Of a DNA stretch of 64,000 nt, positions 17,091 through 25,609 are shown one piece after another (position 1 is the stretch's first letter; every line of letters starts with the position of its first letter). The notes beneath the pieces are model-generated. The model ran no database searches, was not told the origin of the DNA, and saw only the letters and a list, made by a program, of their open reading frames with translations. The position numbers and the translations under genes are program-made. Source of the stretch: Nocardioides sp. WS12 (GTDB lineage: Bacteria > Actinomycetota > Actinomycetes > Propionibacteriales > Nocardioidaceae); contig NZ_CP053928.1 in assembly GCF_014108865.1 (NCBI RefSeq), positions 2,046,001-2,110,000 on the forward strand. Reading direction: 5' to 3'.

Positions 17091-18878
17091 GTGACGAACT
17101 GGGAGCCCACGGAGGGCAAGAGCGAGCGCGCCGGCGGCAAGGTCGTTGCCGGCGTCGTTGCGAGCCTCGTGGTCCTCGTGGGTGGCGGTTACGCGGGCGC
17201 CTACGCCCTGGCGGGCGACAAGGTGCCGCGCGGTACGTCCATCTCCGGCGTCGACGTCGGGGGCCTCAGCCGGAGCGCCGCCGTCGACAAGCTGTCCGCG
17301 GTCTTCGAAGAGCGCGCCGACACGGACATCGACGTCTCGGTCGCATCGGCATCCGGGACTGCGAACAAGGGCAACGGTTCCGCCGTCGAACCCGGCGACA
17401 TCGGCCTGCAGGTCGACTACGCCGCGTCGGTCGACGCGGCCGGGGCCGGCTCGAGCTGGAGCCCGGGCCGCCAGTGGGACTACTTCACCGGCGGCACGGA
17501 CGTCGACGCGGTGGTCACCGTGGACGACGAACTCTTCGACGCGAAGCTCGACGACCTCTCGAAGGGCCTCGGCACGCCGCCGAAGGATGGCCAGGTGAAG
17601 TTCACGGCCGACGGCGTCGAGACCGTCGACCCGCAGTCCGGCAAGGCCATCGACCGCGATGCCGCGCGCACCGCGATCATCGACGCCTACCTGGCCGGCG
17701 AGAAGTCCGTGTCCCTGCAGGTCGCCAACGCCGAGCCTGACATCGACGCCACGGATGTTGCCGAGGCCACTGAGTCGTTCGCGAACCCCGCGATGGCCAA
17801 CGCCGTCATCCTGGTCTTCGGTGCGAACGACATCCGTCTCGAGCCGCGCAAGTTCGCCGCTGCGTTGTCGATGAAGCCGGAGAACGGTGAACTCGTCCCG
17901 GTCGTCGACCAGGCCAAGCTGGCCACGCTGGTCGCGGACGCCACCGCAGACGGCAAGCCGGTGGACGCCACCGTCAAGCTCGTGAAGGGCAAGCCGAAGG
18001 TGATTCCGGCCAAGCCGGGCGTCGCCTTCGACCCGGCCGATGTCGCCACCGTTTTCCAGGGCCTGCTCACCGCGCCCCAGGGCTCGCGCAGCGGCAAGGT
18101 CGAGGCCGAGGTGACCGACGCCGAGTTCACGACGCAGGACGCCAAGGACCTGAAGATCGTCGAGAAGGTCTCGCAGTGGGTGACCTACTACCCGCACGCC
18201 GACTACCGCAACATCAACATCGGCCGCGCCGCCGAGTTGATCGACGGCACCGTCCTCAAGCCGGGGGAGCGGTTCTCGCTCAACGGCATCGTCGGGGAGC
18301 GCACCGCCGAGAACGGCTTCACCGAGGGCTACGTCATCAACAACGGCATCCTCAAGAAGGACCTTGGTGGCGGCGTTTCACAGCTCGCCACGACGACCTT
18401 CAACGCGATGTTCTACGCCGGCCTGAAGGACATCGAGCACAAGCCGCACTCGTTCTACATCGACCGCTATCCCGCCGGCCGTGAGGCAACGGTGGCCTGG
18501 CCGACGGTCGACATGTCCTTCGAGAACGACAGCCCGTACGGCGTCCTCGTGCGTGCCTGGGTGCAGCCCAGCAACTACTCCTCCCAGGGTGTTGTCACCG
18601 TGCAGATGTGGTCGACGAAGGTCTGGAACATCAAGTCGAAGAGCTCGGCGCGGTACGCCTACGTCCCGCCCGCGACGCGCACCCTCACCACGCCCGACTG
18701 CGAGGTCCACCAGGGCTCGTCGGGGTTCCAGATCGATGTGACCCGGATCTTCCGCAAGCACGGGGAGTCCACGGTCCACCACACCGAGAAGTTCCACACC
18801 AACTACACGCCGGCCGACACCGTCGTGTGCAAGAAGCCGGGGCCGCCGCCGCCCGAGGACCCTGAACCGGGGGACTAG
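17091..18878 (+). CDS. VanW family protein with peptidoglycan-binding-like domains
   Basis: A 595-residue envelope protein anchored by one N-terminal helix (about residues 21-43, VVAGVVASLVVLVGGGYAGA) and otherwise exported. Next come two YoaR/PG_binding_4-like domains (about 50-190 and 220-340). The VanW domain is near 360-500, with GERFSLNGIVGERT and GGGVSQLATTTFNAMFYAG. The C-terminal tail is proline- and acid-rich. VanW proteins occur with vancomycin-resistance clusters and wall-modifying systems, but their reaction is not established. There is no resistance operon here. It probably functions at the cell wall, like the CHAP protein. Confidence 0.88.
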   Translation: MTNWEPTEGKSERAGGKVVAGVVASLVVLVGGGYAGAYALAGDKVPRGTSISGVDVGGLSRSAAVDKLSAVFEERADTDIDVSVASASGTANKGNGSAVEPGDIGLQVDYAASVDAAGAGSSWSPGRQWDYFTGGTDVDAVVTVDDELFDAKLDDLSKGLGTPPKDGQVKFTADGVETVDPQSGKAIDRDAARTAIIDAYLAGEKSVSLQVANAEPDIDATDVAEATESFANPAMANAVILVFGANDIRLEPRKFAAALSMKPENGELVPVVDQAKLATLVADATADGKPVDATVKLVKGKPKVIPAKPGVAFDPADVATVFQGLLTAPQGSRSGKVEAEVTDAEFTTQDAKDLKIVEKVSQWVTYYPHADYRNINIGRAAELIDGTVLKPGERFSLNGIVGERTAENGFTEGYVINNGILKKDLGGGVSQLATTTFNAMFYAGLKDIEHKPHSFYIDRYPAGREATVAWPTVDMSFENDSPYGVLVRAWVQPSNYSSQGVVTVQMWSTKVWNIKSKSSARYAYVPPATRTLTTPDCEVHQGSSGFQIDVTRIFRKHGESTVHHTEKFHTNYTPADTVVCKKPGPPPPEDPEPGD

Positions 18879-18930
18879 TTTCCTTCGGATCCCGTTCGCT
18901 GAGCCGATGAGGCTGGTGGAGGGGATCGTC

Positions 18931-19500
18931 ATGATGCTTCGCGTTGCATTCGTGCCACCCGACGAGGTGGTGGAGGAGCTGCGTGCGCTCTCGGGCCGCC
19001 TGGGGATGCTGCCCGGCGTTCGCTCGGCGCCCAATGACCGTCTCGACGTACCCATTGCCAGCCTCGGCAACGTCTCCAGGGCCGACACCGCTCAGCTGGC
19101 ACGCAGGATCGCCGCTTCGGCCGGTCCCGAGACCCTGCCCCAGGTGGGCCTCTCGGGCGTGCACCTCCAGCCTGACGGCGACATCGGCATCACTGTCACC
19201 GGAGACGTGACCGGGTTGTACGGGATTGCCGGTGCTGTGGGCAAGAGCGCCGAGCGGATCCATGTCTACATCGATCGCCGGGCGTTCCGTCCGTTGCTGG
19301 TCGTGGCCCAGATCGATGAGCAGAAGCCCGGATCCCGGGTCGAGCCGACGCTGGCGCGGATGGAGGACTGGACCTGCATGTCGTGGACGGTGGCCGACGT
19401 GGCCCTCATCCAGATCCGTTGGCACATGGGCCTTCCGTTCAGCGAGATCGTGGAGTTCGTCCCGATCACCCCCGCGCGGGCGGTCGTCCCGAGCGAGTAG
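18931..19500 (+). CDS. 2'-5' RNA ligase-like (LigT fold) protein lacking both catalytic HxT motifs
   Basis: A 189-residue protein. ATG 18931 is preferred over 18907 because GGAGGGG lies six bases before it. The start MLRVAFVPPDEVVEELRAL reads like a LigT/2H phosphoesterase N-terminus. In these enzymes two HxT/S motifs catalyse hydrolysis of 2',5'- or cyclic phosphates. Here the first expected position reads DVP (RLDVPIASLGNV) and the second LVV (FRPLLVVAQ), so both are degenerate. The C-terminal strand pattern WTVADVALIQIRW fits the family. It is likely a non-catalytic binding protein of this fold. Weak similarity makes the family call tentative. Confidence 0.6.
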   Translation: MMLRVAFVPPDEVVEELRALSGRLGMLPGVRSAPNDRLDVPIASLGNVSRADTAQLARRIAASAGPETLPQVGLSGVHLQPDGDIGITVTGDVTGLYGIAGAVGKSAERIHVYIDRRAFRPLLVVAQIDEQKPGSRVEPTLARMEDWTCMSWTVADVALIQIRWHMGLPFSEIVEFVPITPARAVVPSE

Positions 19501-19508
19501 TGGAACCT

Positions 19509-19534
19509 CCGGTGGTCGAGCCTGTCGAGACCCG
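19509..19534. repeat. REP-like palindromic element
   Basis: GGTGGTCGAGCCTGTCGAGA at 19511-19530, followed by CC, has paired ends GGTC/GACC and inner TCGA/TCGA. From memory, this sequence type recurs in intergenic regions of Nocardioides and related actinobacteria. It sits directly upstream of the promoter and operator of the DUF35 gene. Confidence 0.5.
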
Positions 19535-19540
19535 CTAGAA

Positions 19541-19558
19541 TGAGAACACGTTCTAGTT
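19541..19558. promoter_or_regulatory. KstR-like operator upstream of the DUF35/Ltp2 pair
   Basis: TGAGAACACGTTCTAGTT contains AGAAC-AC-GTTCT, a 5-2-5 palindrome matching the published KstR consensus core (TnnAACnnGTTnnA). KstR is the TetR-type repressor of sterol catabolism, released by CoA-bound sterol intermediates. A -10-like TAGAAT at 19536-19541 overlaps the site, so binding would block transcription. It lies 11 bases before the DUF35 protein start codon, and AGGAG follows it. Confidence 0.65.
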
Positions 19559-19568
19559 CAGGAGTGTC

Positions 19569-20054
19569 ATGACCGCCACCCCCGTCATCGACGGCTGGTT
19601 CACCTCGGGCGAGGCGCCCCGGCTCATCGCGTCCCGCTGCACCCGCTGCAGCAACGTGGTGTTCCCGCCGGTGTCGACCGCCGCGGGTGCCGCGGCCTTC
19701 TACTGCCGCAACCCTGCCTGTGACGGCGACGAGTACGACGCCGTCGAGCTGTCCAACCGCGGCACGGTCTGGTCCTACACGGATGCCCAGTACCAGCCGC
19801 CGGCGCCGTACGTCCCCGCCAGTGACCCGTACCAGCCGTTCGCGCTGGCTGCGGTCGAGTTGCCGGAGGGCCTCGTGATCCTCGGTCAGGTGGCCGACGG
19901 GTACGGCGTCGCCGATCTCGCGGTCGGTGCCGAGGTCGAGCTCGTCGTCGAGACCCTGCACGCCGACGAGACCGGCGAGCGCACCATCTATCGCTGGAAG
20001 CCGGTTGGTTTCGAGGCTCGCTCCGCTCGCACCTCAACCACCGAGGAGAACTGA
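19569..20054 (+). CDS. DUF35 zinc-ribbon/OB-fold protein, partner of the Ltp2-like protein
   Basis: A 161-residue accessory subunit with an N-terminal rubredoxin-like zinc ribbon, CTRC near residues 23-26 and a second pair in YCRNPAC near 46-52. A short linker and an OB-fold with ALAAVELPEGLVILGQV follow. In sterol-degrading actinobacteria, DUF35 proteins bind the thiolase-like aldolase Ltp2 and supply part of its acyl-CoA site. The downstream gene overlaps its stop (TGATG), supporting a complex. The last residues (VGFEARSARTSTTEEN) are encoded by a REP-like palindrome, so the natural C-terminus has been replaced or extended. SD AGGAG precedes the start. Confidence 0.85.
   Translation: MTATPVIDGWFTSGEAPRLIASRCTRCSNVVFPPVSTAAGAAAFYCRNPACDGDEYDAVELSNRGTVWSYTDAQYQPPAPYVPASDPYQPFALAAVELPEGLVILGQVADGYGVADLAVGAEVELVVETLHADETGERTIYRWKPVGFEARSARTSTTEEN
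20003..20043. repeat. REP-like palindromic element inside the 3' end of the DUF35 gene
   Basis: The element begins GGTTGGTTTCGAGGCTCG and ends GCACCTCAACCACCG, giving imperfect complementary arms (GAGG/CCTC, GTT/AAC, GGT/ACC). From memory, it matches the dispersed actinobacterial type with a palindromic, strongly GC core. It lies in coding sequence and supplies about 13 C-terminal residues of the DUF35 protein, ending just before its stop. Confidence 0.6.
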
Positions 20055-21235
20055 TGGTCGTCATTGCTGGTGCAGGCATGCACCCCTGGGGCAAGTGGGG
20101 CAAGAACTTCACCGAGTACGGCGTCCACGCCGCCCGCGCCGCCCTCAAGGACGCCGGCGTGGCCTGGGCCGACGTGGACTTCGTCGTCGGTGGCGAGACC
20201 GTGCGCAACGGCTACGCCGGGTACGTCGCCGGTTCGACCTTCGCCCAGGCGCTCGGCTGGAACGGCGCGCGGATCGCGACGTCGTACGCCGCCTGCGCCA
20301 CCGGCGCCCAGGCCATCGACACCGCGCGCACCCGGATCCTGGCCGGGCTGTGCGAGGTCGCCCTGGTGGTCGGTGCGGACACGACCCCGAAGGGCTTCCT
20401 CGCCCCCAACGCCGGTGAGCGCTGGGACGACCCCGACTGGCTGCGGTTCCGACTGCTCGGCATGACCAACCCGGCGTACTTCGCCCTCTACGCGCGCCGC
20501 CGGATGGACCTCTACGGCGCGACCAGCGAGGACTTCGCGCAGGTCAAGGTCAAGAACGCGAAGCACGGTCTCGAGAACCCGAACGCGCGCTTCCGCAAGG
20601 AGGTGACCATCGCTGACGTGCTGGCCTCGCCGGTGGTCTCGGACCCGCTGCACCTGCTCGACATCTGCGCCACGTCCGACGGCGCCGCTGCCGTCGTACT
20701 CGTGAGCGCGGAGTACGCGAAGAAGCACGGAATCGCGTCACCGGTGAAGATCGCCGCGGTCTCCACGGTCACGCCGACCTTCCCGAACACCGTCATCGAC
20801 ATGCCGCTCCTGTCGACCGATTCGTCGGCCCTCACGGGGGTCCCCGAGCGCACCTTCAAGGAAGCGATCGGCCAGGCCGCCTACGAGGAGGCCGGCATCG
20901 GTCCCGAGGACGTCGACGTGGCCGAGGTCTACGACCTGTCAACGGCGCTCGAACTCGACTGGATCGAGGACCTGCAGCTCTGCAAGCCCGGCGAGGCCGA
21001 GGTCCTGCTGCGCGCGGGGGACACCACGATCGGTGGCCGGATCCCGGTCAACCCGTCCGGCGGTCTCGCGTGCTTCGGCGAAGCGGTCCCGGCCCAGGCG
21101 ATCGCGCAGGTCTGCGAGTTGACCTGGCAGTTGCGCGGTCAGGCCACGGGCCGTCAGGTCGAGGGCGCGAAGGTCGGCATCACCGCGAACCAGGGCCTGT
21201 TCGGCCACGGCTCGTCGGTCCTGCTCAGTACCTAG
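20054..21235 (+). CDS. Thiolase-like lipid-transfer protein (Ltp2-type aldolase candidate)
   Basis: A 393-residue thiolase-fold protein. The nucleophile region is ATSYAACATGAQAID, with Cys81. The HEAF motif of degradative thiolases is replaced by EVYDLST near residue 296; this and GGLACFGEAVPAQAI match the Ltp2 group. Ltp2 proteins cleave the sterol side chain by retro-aldol reaction, working with a DUF35 partner such as the one encoded immediately upstream. The upstream KstR-like operator supports sterol or related side-chain catabolism. Thiolase activity is possible but less likely. It ends with a TAG overlapping the stop of the convergent cyclase gene. Confidence 0.82.
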   Translation: MVVIAGAGMHPWGKWGKNFTEYGVHAARAALKDAGVAWADVDFVVGGETVRNGYAGYVAGSTFAQALGWNGARIATSYAACATGAQAIDTARTRILAGLCEVALVVGADTTPKGFLAPNAGERWDDPDWLRFRLLGMTNPAYFALYARRRMDLYGATSEDFAQVKVKNAKHGLENPNARFRKEVTIADVLASPVVSDPLHLLDICATSDGAAAVVLVSAEYAKKHGIASPVKIAAVSTVTPTFPNTVIDMPLLSTDSSALTGVPERTFKEAIGQAAYEEAGIGPEDVDVAEVYDLSTALELDWIEDLQLCKPGEAEVLLRAGDTTIGGRIPVNPSGGLACFGEAVPAQAIAQVCELTWQLRGQATGRQVEGAKVGITANQGLFGHGSSVLLST

Positions 21236-22062
21236 GCGGCACGGGGCGGAAGGATCCGCCAGATGACGTGCTCGCCGGTCAGGCCCTTGAGCTCGACTGC
21301 TTCGAGCTCCTCGAGCCGGAGCGCGGCGTCGTCGTCCAGCGCCTCCCGTACGGCGTCGCTCGCGAGGATCTCGTCGCCCTGGGCGAGGTCGGCGACGCGC
21401 GCGGCCATGGCCACGTTGCGCCCGAAGTAGTCCCCGTCGAGGGCGACGACCTGGCCGGTGTGGATGCCGATCCGGATGTGGATGCCGCCGTACCGACGCA
21501 GGGTGGCGTCGCGGGGCAGGTCCTTCTGGATCGCGAGCGCGGCCCGGCAGGCGGCCTCGGCGTCGCGGAAGGTCACCATGTAGCCGTCTCCGGCGGTCTT
21601 CACGACCTGGCCGCGGTACTGCTCGATGCGCGCCCGCAGTACCCGGTCGTGGGCGGCGAGGACCTTCACCCACGCGGCGTCACCGAGCCGGTCGTTCAGG
21701 GGCGTCGAGTCCTGGATGTCGGAGAAGAACAGGGTGACCGTGCCGTCAGAGGCGGCCATGTTGAGGATGTCGGCCCGGGCGTCGTCGCTGGCCCAGTTCT
21801 GCAGGTCCTCGATCGTGCCCTGGATCAGGCCGCTGATGCCGTGCACGCGGACCCGGGACGCCGTCCGCAGGACCCGTCGTACCGTCCGCTCTGCCGAACT
21901 GCTCGGCGGTGGCGGCCGGAGCGCCGCGTCGAGGTCGGACTCGAGTTGGGTGATGTGGTGCCGGGCGTCCGCGAGCTGGGTCTGCAGGCTCGCGCGGCCG
22001 CGGGCGAACAGGACGACGATGCCGACGAGCAGCACGCACGCGACGCCGAGGACGATGACCAC
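21232..22062 (-). CDS. Membrane-anchored class III adenylate/guanylate cyclase
   Basis: A 276-residue cyclase. One N-terminal helix (about residues 1-21, VIVLGVACVLLVGIVVLFA) is followed by a coiled segment (QLADARHHITQLESDL) and then the catalytic domain (about 100-270). The metal-binding aspartates are in FFSDIQDST and KTAGDGYM, and a transition-state Asn/Arg pair is visible in GRNVAMAAR. A single catalytic domain must homodimerise. The product, cAMP or cGMP, is probably cAMP but not certain from sequence alone. Its start is 53 bases from the divergent MoxR-type gene, so the two share a control region. Confidence 0.88.
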   Translation of the reverse strand: MVIVLGVACVLLVGIVVLFARGRASLQTQLADARHHITQLESDLDAALRPPPPSSSAERTVRRVLRTASRVRVHGISGLIQGTIEDLQNWASDDARADILNMAASDGTVTLFFSDIQDSTPLNDRLGDAAWVKVLAAHDRVLRARIEQYRGQVVKTAGDGYMVTFRDAEAACRAALAIQKDLPRDATLRRYGGIHIRIGIHTGQVVALDGDYFGRNVAMAARVADLAQGDEILASDAVREALDDDAALRLEELEAVELKGLTGEHVIWRILPPRAA

Positions 22063-22115
22063 GATCGAAGCGTAGAGCGCAGACGGTCGTTGCGTACGCG
22101 CAGTAGCGTGAGATC

Positions 22116-23540
22116 GTGACCACTACGGCTCCCACGATCTCCACTCTCGGCGCGCTCCGCGCCTCCGGCCATGTCCAGAAGACGCTGCGGGCAGAGCTCC
22201 GCGAAAACCTCCTGGCCCGGCTCCGGGCCGGTGAGGACCCGTGGCCCGGCCTGCACGGCTTCGAGGACACGGTGATCCCGCAACTCGAACGGGCGATCAT
22301 CGCTGGCCATGACATGGTCCTGCTGGGAGAGCGCGGACAGGGCAAGACGCGCCTGCTGCGCACCCTGGTCGGCCTCCTGGACGAGTGGACGCCTGTCATC
22401 GACGGTGCGGACCTCGGCGAACACCCCTACGAGCCGATCACGGTCGCCTCTCGCCGCCGGGCCGCCGAGCTCGGGGACGAACTGCCGGTCGTTTGGCGCC
22501 ACCGCGACGAGCGGTACGCGGAGAAGCTGGCCACGCCCGACACCAGCGTCGCGGACCTGATTGGCGATGTGGACCCGATGAAGGTCGCGGAAGGGCGGTC
22601 GCTGGGCGACCCGGAGACCATCCACTTCGGCCTGATTCCCCGCTCCCACCGGGGCATCGTGGCGATCAACGAGTTGCCCGACCTCGCCGAGCGGATCCAG
22701 GTCGCCATGCTCAACGTGATGGAGGAACGCGACATCCAGATCCGCGGCTACGTCCTCCGATTGCCGCTCGACGTGTTCGTGGTGGCCTCGGCCAACCCCG
22801 AGGACTACACGAACCGCGGCCGGATCATCACCCCGCTGAAGGACCGGTTCGGCGCCGAGATCCGTACCCACTACCCGAAGGAACTCGCAGCCGAGATCGC
22901 TGTCATCCGGCAGGAGGCCGACCTGCTCGCCGACCAGGTGATCGTGCCCGGGTTCCTCGTCGAGATCCTGGCCCGCTTCACCCGCAATCTGCGCGACTCC
23001 AGCGCCGTCGACCAGCGCTCCGGTGTCTCGGCGCGCTTCGCCATCGCCGGGGCCGAGACCATCGCGGCTGCTGCCCTGCGCAGGGCGACCATCGAGGGCG
23101 AGGACCACGCAGTGGCTCGCGTCGTCGACCTGGAGACCGCGGTCGACGTACTCGGGGGAAAGATCGAGTTCGAGTCGGGCGAGGAAGGCCGCGAGACCGA
23201 GATCCTCACCCACCTGCTGCGCACGGCGACGGCCGAGACGGTGCGGGAGAAGTTCCGTGGCCTCGACCTCGCGCTGCTCGTCGGCGCCATCGAGGACGGC
23301 GCCACGGTCACGACCGGCGAACGGATCGGGGCGCGCGACCTGTTGAGCGGCCTGCCCGTCCTGGGGGAGTCGGACCTCTACGACCAGGTGTGCGACCGCG
23401 TCAATGGCGAGGGCGCGGGGACGACGGACGGCGAGCGTGCCGCCGCCATCGAACTGGCCCTCGAGGGCCTCTTCCTGGCCCGCAAGATCGGTAAGGACAC
23501 CCAGTTCGGCACATCCGGGTCCGAGACCGTCTATGGCTAG
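22116..23540 (+). CDS. MoxR/ChlI-type AAA+ ATPase
   Basis: A 474-residue ATPase starting at GTG. Walker A is GERGQGKT at 71-78 and Walker B IVAINE at 181-186, with sensor-like SANPEDYTNRG near 225-236. The layout follows magnesium chelatase subunit I and MoxR proteins, which remodel or load cofactors into target proteins with a VWA partner. The VWA gene overlaps the end by eight bases, which is the standard pairing. Conserved lid-domain sequence RSGVSARFAIAGAETIAAAAL is present. The client is not encoded nearby, so the target is unknown. Confidence 0.88.
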   Translation: MTTTAPTISTLGALRASGHVQKTLRAELRENLLARLRAGEDPWPGLHGFEDTVIPQLERAIIAGHDMVLLGERGQGKTRLLRTLVGLLDEWTPVIDGADLGEHPYEPITVASRRRAAELGDELPVVWRHRDERYAEKLATPDTSVADLIGDVDPMKVAEGRSLGDPETIHFGLIPRSHRGIVAINELPDLAERIQVAMLNVMEERDIQIRGYVLRLPLDVFVVASANPEDYTNRGRIITPLKDRFGAEIRTHYPKELAAEIAVIRQEADLLADQVIVPGFLVEILARFTRNLRDSSAVDQRSGVSARFAIAGAETIAAAALRRATIEGEDHAVARVVDLETAVDVLGGKIEFESGEEGRETEILTHLLRTATAETVREKFRGLDLALLVGAIEDGATVTTGERIGARDLLSGLPVLGESDLYDQVCDRVNGEGAGTTDGERAAAIELALEGLFLARKIGKDTQFGTSGSETVYG

Positions 23541-25539
23541 ATATCGGCAGTACGACGGCGGCGACCCCCTCGCCCCACCCGTCGACATCGCCGAGGCGCT
23601 CGACGCCATCGGCGAGGACGTCATGGCCGGCTACAGCCCAGAACGGGCGATGCGCGAGTTCCTCCGGCGCGGCGGCCAGGACCAGGCCGGACTCGACGAC
23701 CTCGCCCGCCGGGTGGCCGAGCGGCGCCGCGAACTGCTGCAGCAGAACAACCTCGACGGGACGCTGCAGGAGGTCCGCGAACTGCTGGAGAAGGCGGTCC
23801 TCGAGGAGCGCAAGCAACTCGCGCGCGACGCCATGATGGACGACGGCGACCGCGCCTTCCGCGAGATGCGCCTGCAGAACCTGCCGGACTCCCCGGCGGC
23901 CGCGGTCACCGAGCTCGGCGACTACGACTGGCAGTCCAGCGAGGCCCGCGAGGCCTTCGAGCAGATCAAGGACCTGCTGGGTCGCGAACTCCTCGATCAG
24001 CGGTTCGCCGGCATGAAGCAGGCCCTGGAGAACGCCACCGAACAGGACCGGCAGGCCATCAACGAGATGCTGGCGGACCTCAACGACCTGCTCGAGAAGC
24101 ACGCGACGGGCGAGGACACCCCTGAGGACTTCCAGGAGTTCATGGCCAGGCACGGCCAGCACTTCCCCGAGAACCCGCAGAACATCGACGAACTCCTCGA
24201 CACGCTCGCCCAGCGATCGGCGGCCGCGCAGCGGATGCTCAACTCGATGACGCCCGAGCAGCGCGCCGAGCTGATGCAGCTGTCGGCCCAGGCCTTCGGT
24301 TCCCCGGCGCTGATGGACCAGCTCGACCGCCTCGACCAGAACCTGATGGACCTGCGCCCCGGCGAGGACTGGGGCGGCTCGGAGCCGTTCGGTCAGGGCG
24401 GCAACGGCCTCGGTCTCGGCGACGGCACCGGCGCCCTCCAGGACCTCGCCGACCTCGACGCGCTGGCCGACCAGCTCGCCCAGTCGTACGGCGGCGCGCG
24501 TCTCGATGACGTGGACCTCGACAAGCTCGCCCGCCAGCTCGGCAACGAGGCCGCGGTCGATGCGCGCAAGCTGCAGGAGCTCGAGCAGGCGCTGCGCCAG
24601 TCCGGTGCGATGGAACGCAGCTTCGACGGCGAGCTCCGGCTGACCCCGAAGGCGATGCGGCAGCTCGGCAAGGCCTTGCTGCGCGACGTCGCGCAGAAGC
24701 TGTCCGGACGGCAGGGGCAGCGCGACCTGCGGCAAGCCGGCGCCGCCGGCGAGCTGTCCGGTGCCACGCGACCGTGGGCCTTCGGCGACACCGAGCCGTG
24801 GGACATCCCGCGCACGATGCTGAACGGCGTGCTCCGGCGCTCCGGCGAGCCCGATGGCCCCATGCTGTCGATCGACGACGTCGAGGTCTCCGAGACCGAG
24901 GCCCGCACCCAGGCCGCGGTGGCGCTGTGCGTGGACACGTCCTTCTCGATGGCGATGGACGGTCGCTGGGTGCCGATGAAGCAGACCGCGCTGGCGTTGC
25001 ACACGCTGATCGGGTCGCGCTTCCGCGGCGACAGCCTCGAGCTGATCGGCTTCGGGCGCCATGCCCAGACGATGCAGATCGAGGAGCTCACCGCGCTCGA
25101 TGCGAAGTGGGCCAAGGGCACCAACCTGCACCACGCCCTGTTGCTGGCGAACCGGCACTTCCGCAAGCATCCGAACGCCCAGCCGGTGTTGCTCATCGTG
25201 ACCGACGGCGAACCGACGTCCCACCTGGAGTCGAGCGGGGACATCTTCTTCTCCTATCCGCCGCATCCGATGACGATTGCGCTGGCCGTGCGCGAGCTCG
25301 ACAACGCGCAGCGGCTCGGCGCACAGACCACGTTCTTCCGGCTCGGCGAGGACCCCGGCCTGGCCCGTTTCATCGAATCGATGGCCCGTCGCGTGGACGG
25401 TTCGGTCATCGCGCCGGAGGAGGGGGACCTCGGTGCTGCCGTCGTCGGCTCCTACCTCGGGTCACGACGGGGCGGGCGCTCCGGCAGCGTTTCCGGAAGC
25501 TATCGCGACATGTTCGGATCCCGGGGGTTCTGGGTCTGA
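23533..25539 (+). CDS. VWA-domain protein, partner of the MoxR ATPase
   Basis: A 668-residue protein starting at ATG 23533 inside the end of the ATPase gene. Its long middle (about 30-420) is charged, glutamine-rich and helical, with repeated Leu-Asp patterns such as DLDALADQLAQSYGG, probably coiled. The C-terminal VWA domain (about 455-640) has the MIDAS motif Asp468-Thr-Ser-Phe-Ser472, so it should bind a metal. VWA proteins of this kind present clients to MoxR-type ATPases. An earlier in-frame start would add residues overlapping the ATPase gene and is less likely. Confidence 0.88.
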   Translation: MARYRQYDGGDPLAPPVDIAEALDAIGEDVMAGYSPERAMREFLRRGGQDQAGLDDLARRVAERRRELLQQNNLDGTLQEVRELLEKAVLEERKQLARDAMMDDGDRAFREMRLQNLPDSPAAAVTELGDYDWQSSEAREAFEQIKDLLGRELLDQRFAGMKQALENATEQDRQAINEMLADLNDLLEKHATGEDTPEDFQEFMARHGQHFPENPQNIDELLDTLAQRSAAAQRMLNSMTPEQRAELMQLSAQAFGSPALMDQLDRLDQNLMDLRPGEDWGGSEPFGQGGNGLGLGDGTGALQDLADLDALADQLAQSYGGARLDDVDLDKLARQLGNEAAVDARKLQELEQALRQSGAMERSFDGELRLTPKAMRQLGKALLRDVAQKLSGRQGQRDLRQAGAAGELSGATRPWAFGDTEPWDIPRTMLNGVLRRSGEPDGPMLSIDDVEVSETEARTQAAVALCVDTSFSMAMDGRWVPMKQTALALHTLIGSRFRGDSLELIGFGRHAQTMQIEELTALDAKWAKGTNLHHALLLANRHFRKHPNAQPVLLIVTDGEPTSHLESSGDIFFSYPPHPMTIALAVRELDNAQRLGAQTTFFRLGEDPGLARFIESMARRVDGSVIAPEEGDLGAAVVGSYLGSRRGGRSGSVSGSYRDMFGSRGFWV

Positions 25540-25609
25540 TTCGCTGACCGCCTGTGGACAACGCTGACCGCGGGTTTGTGTGACCTGTCCCACGGGGATC
25601 GATCAGTGC

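Noticed and set aside
18907..18930. ATG 18907 as start of the LigT-like protein
   Set aside because: A strong GGAGGGG six bases before ATG 18931 and the family N-terminus favour the later start.
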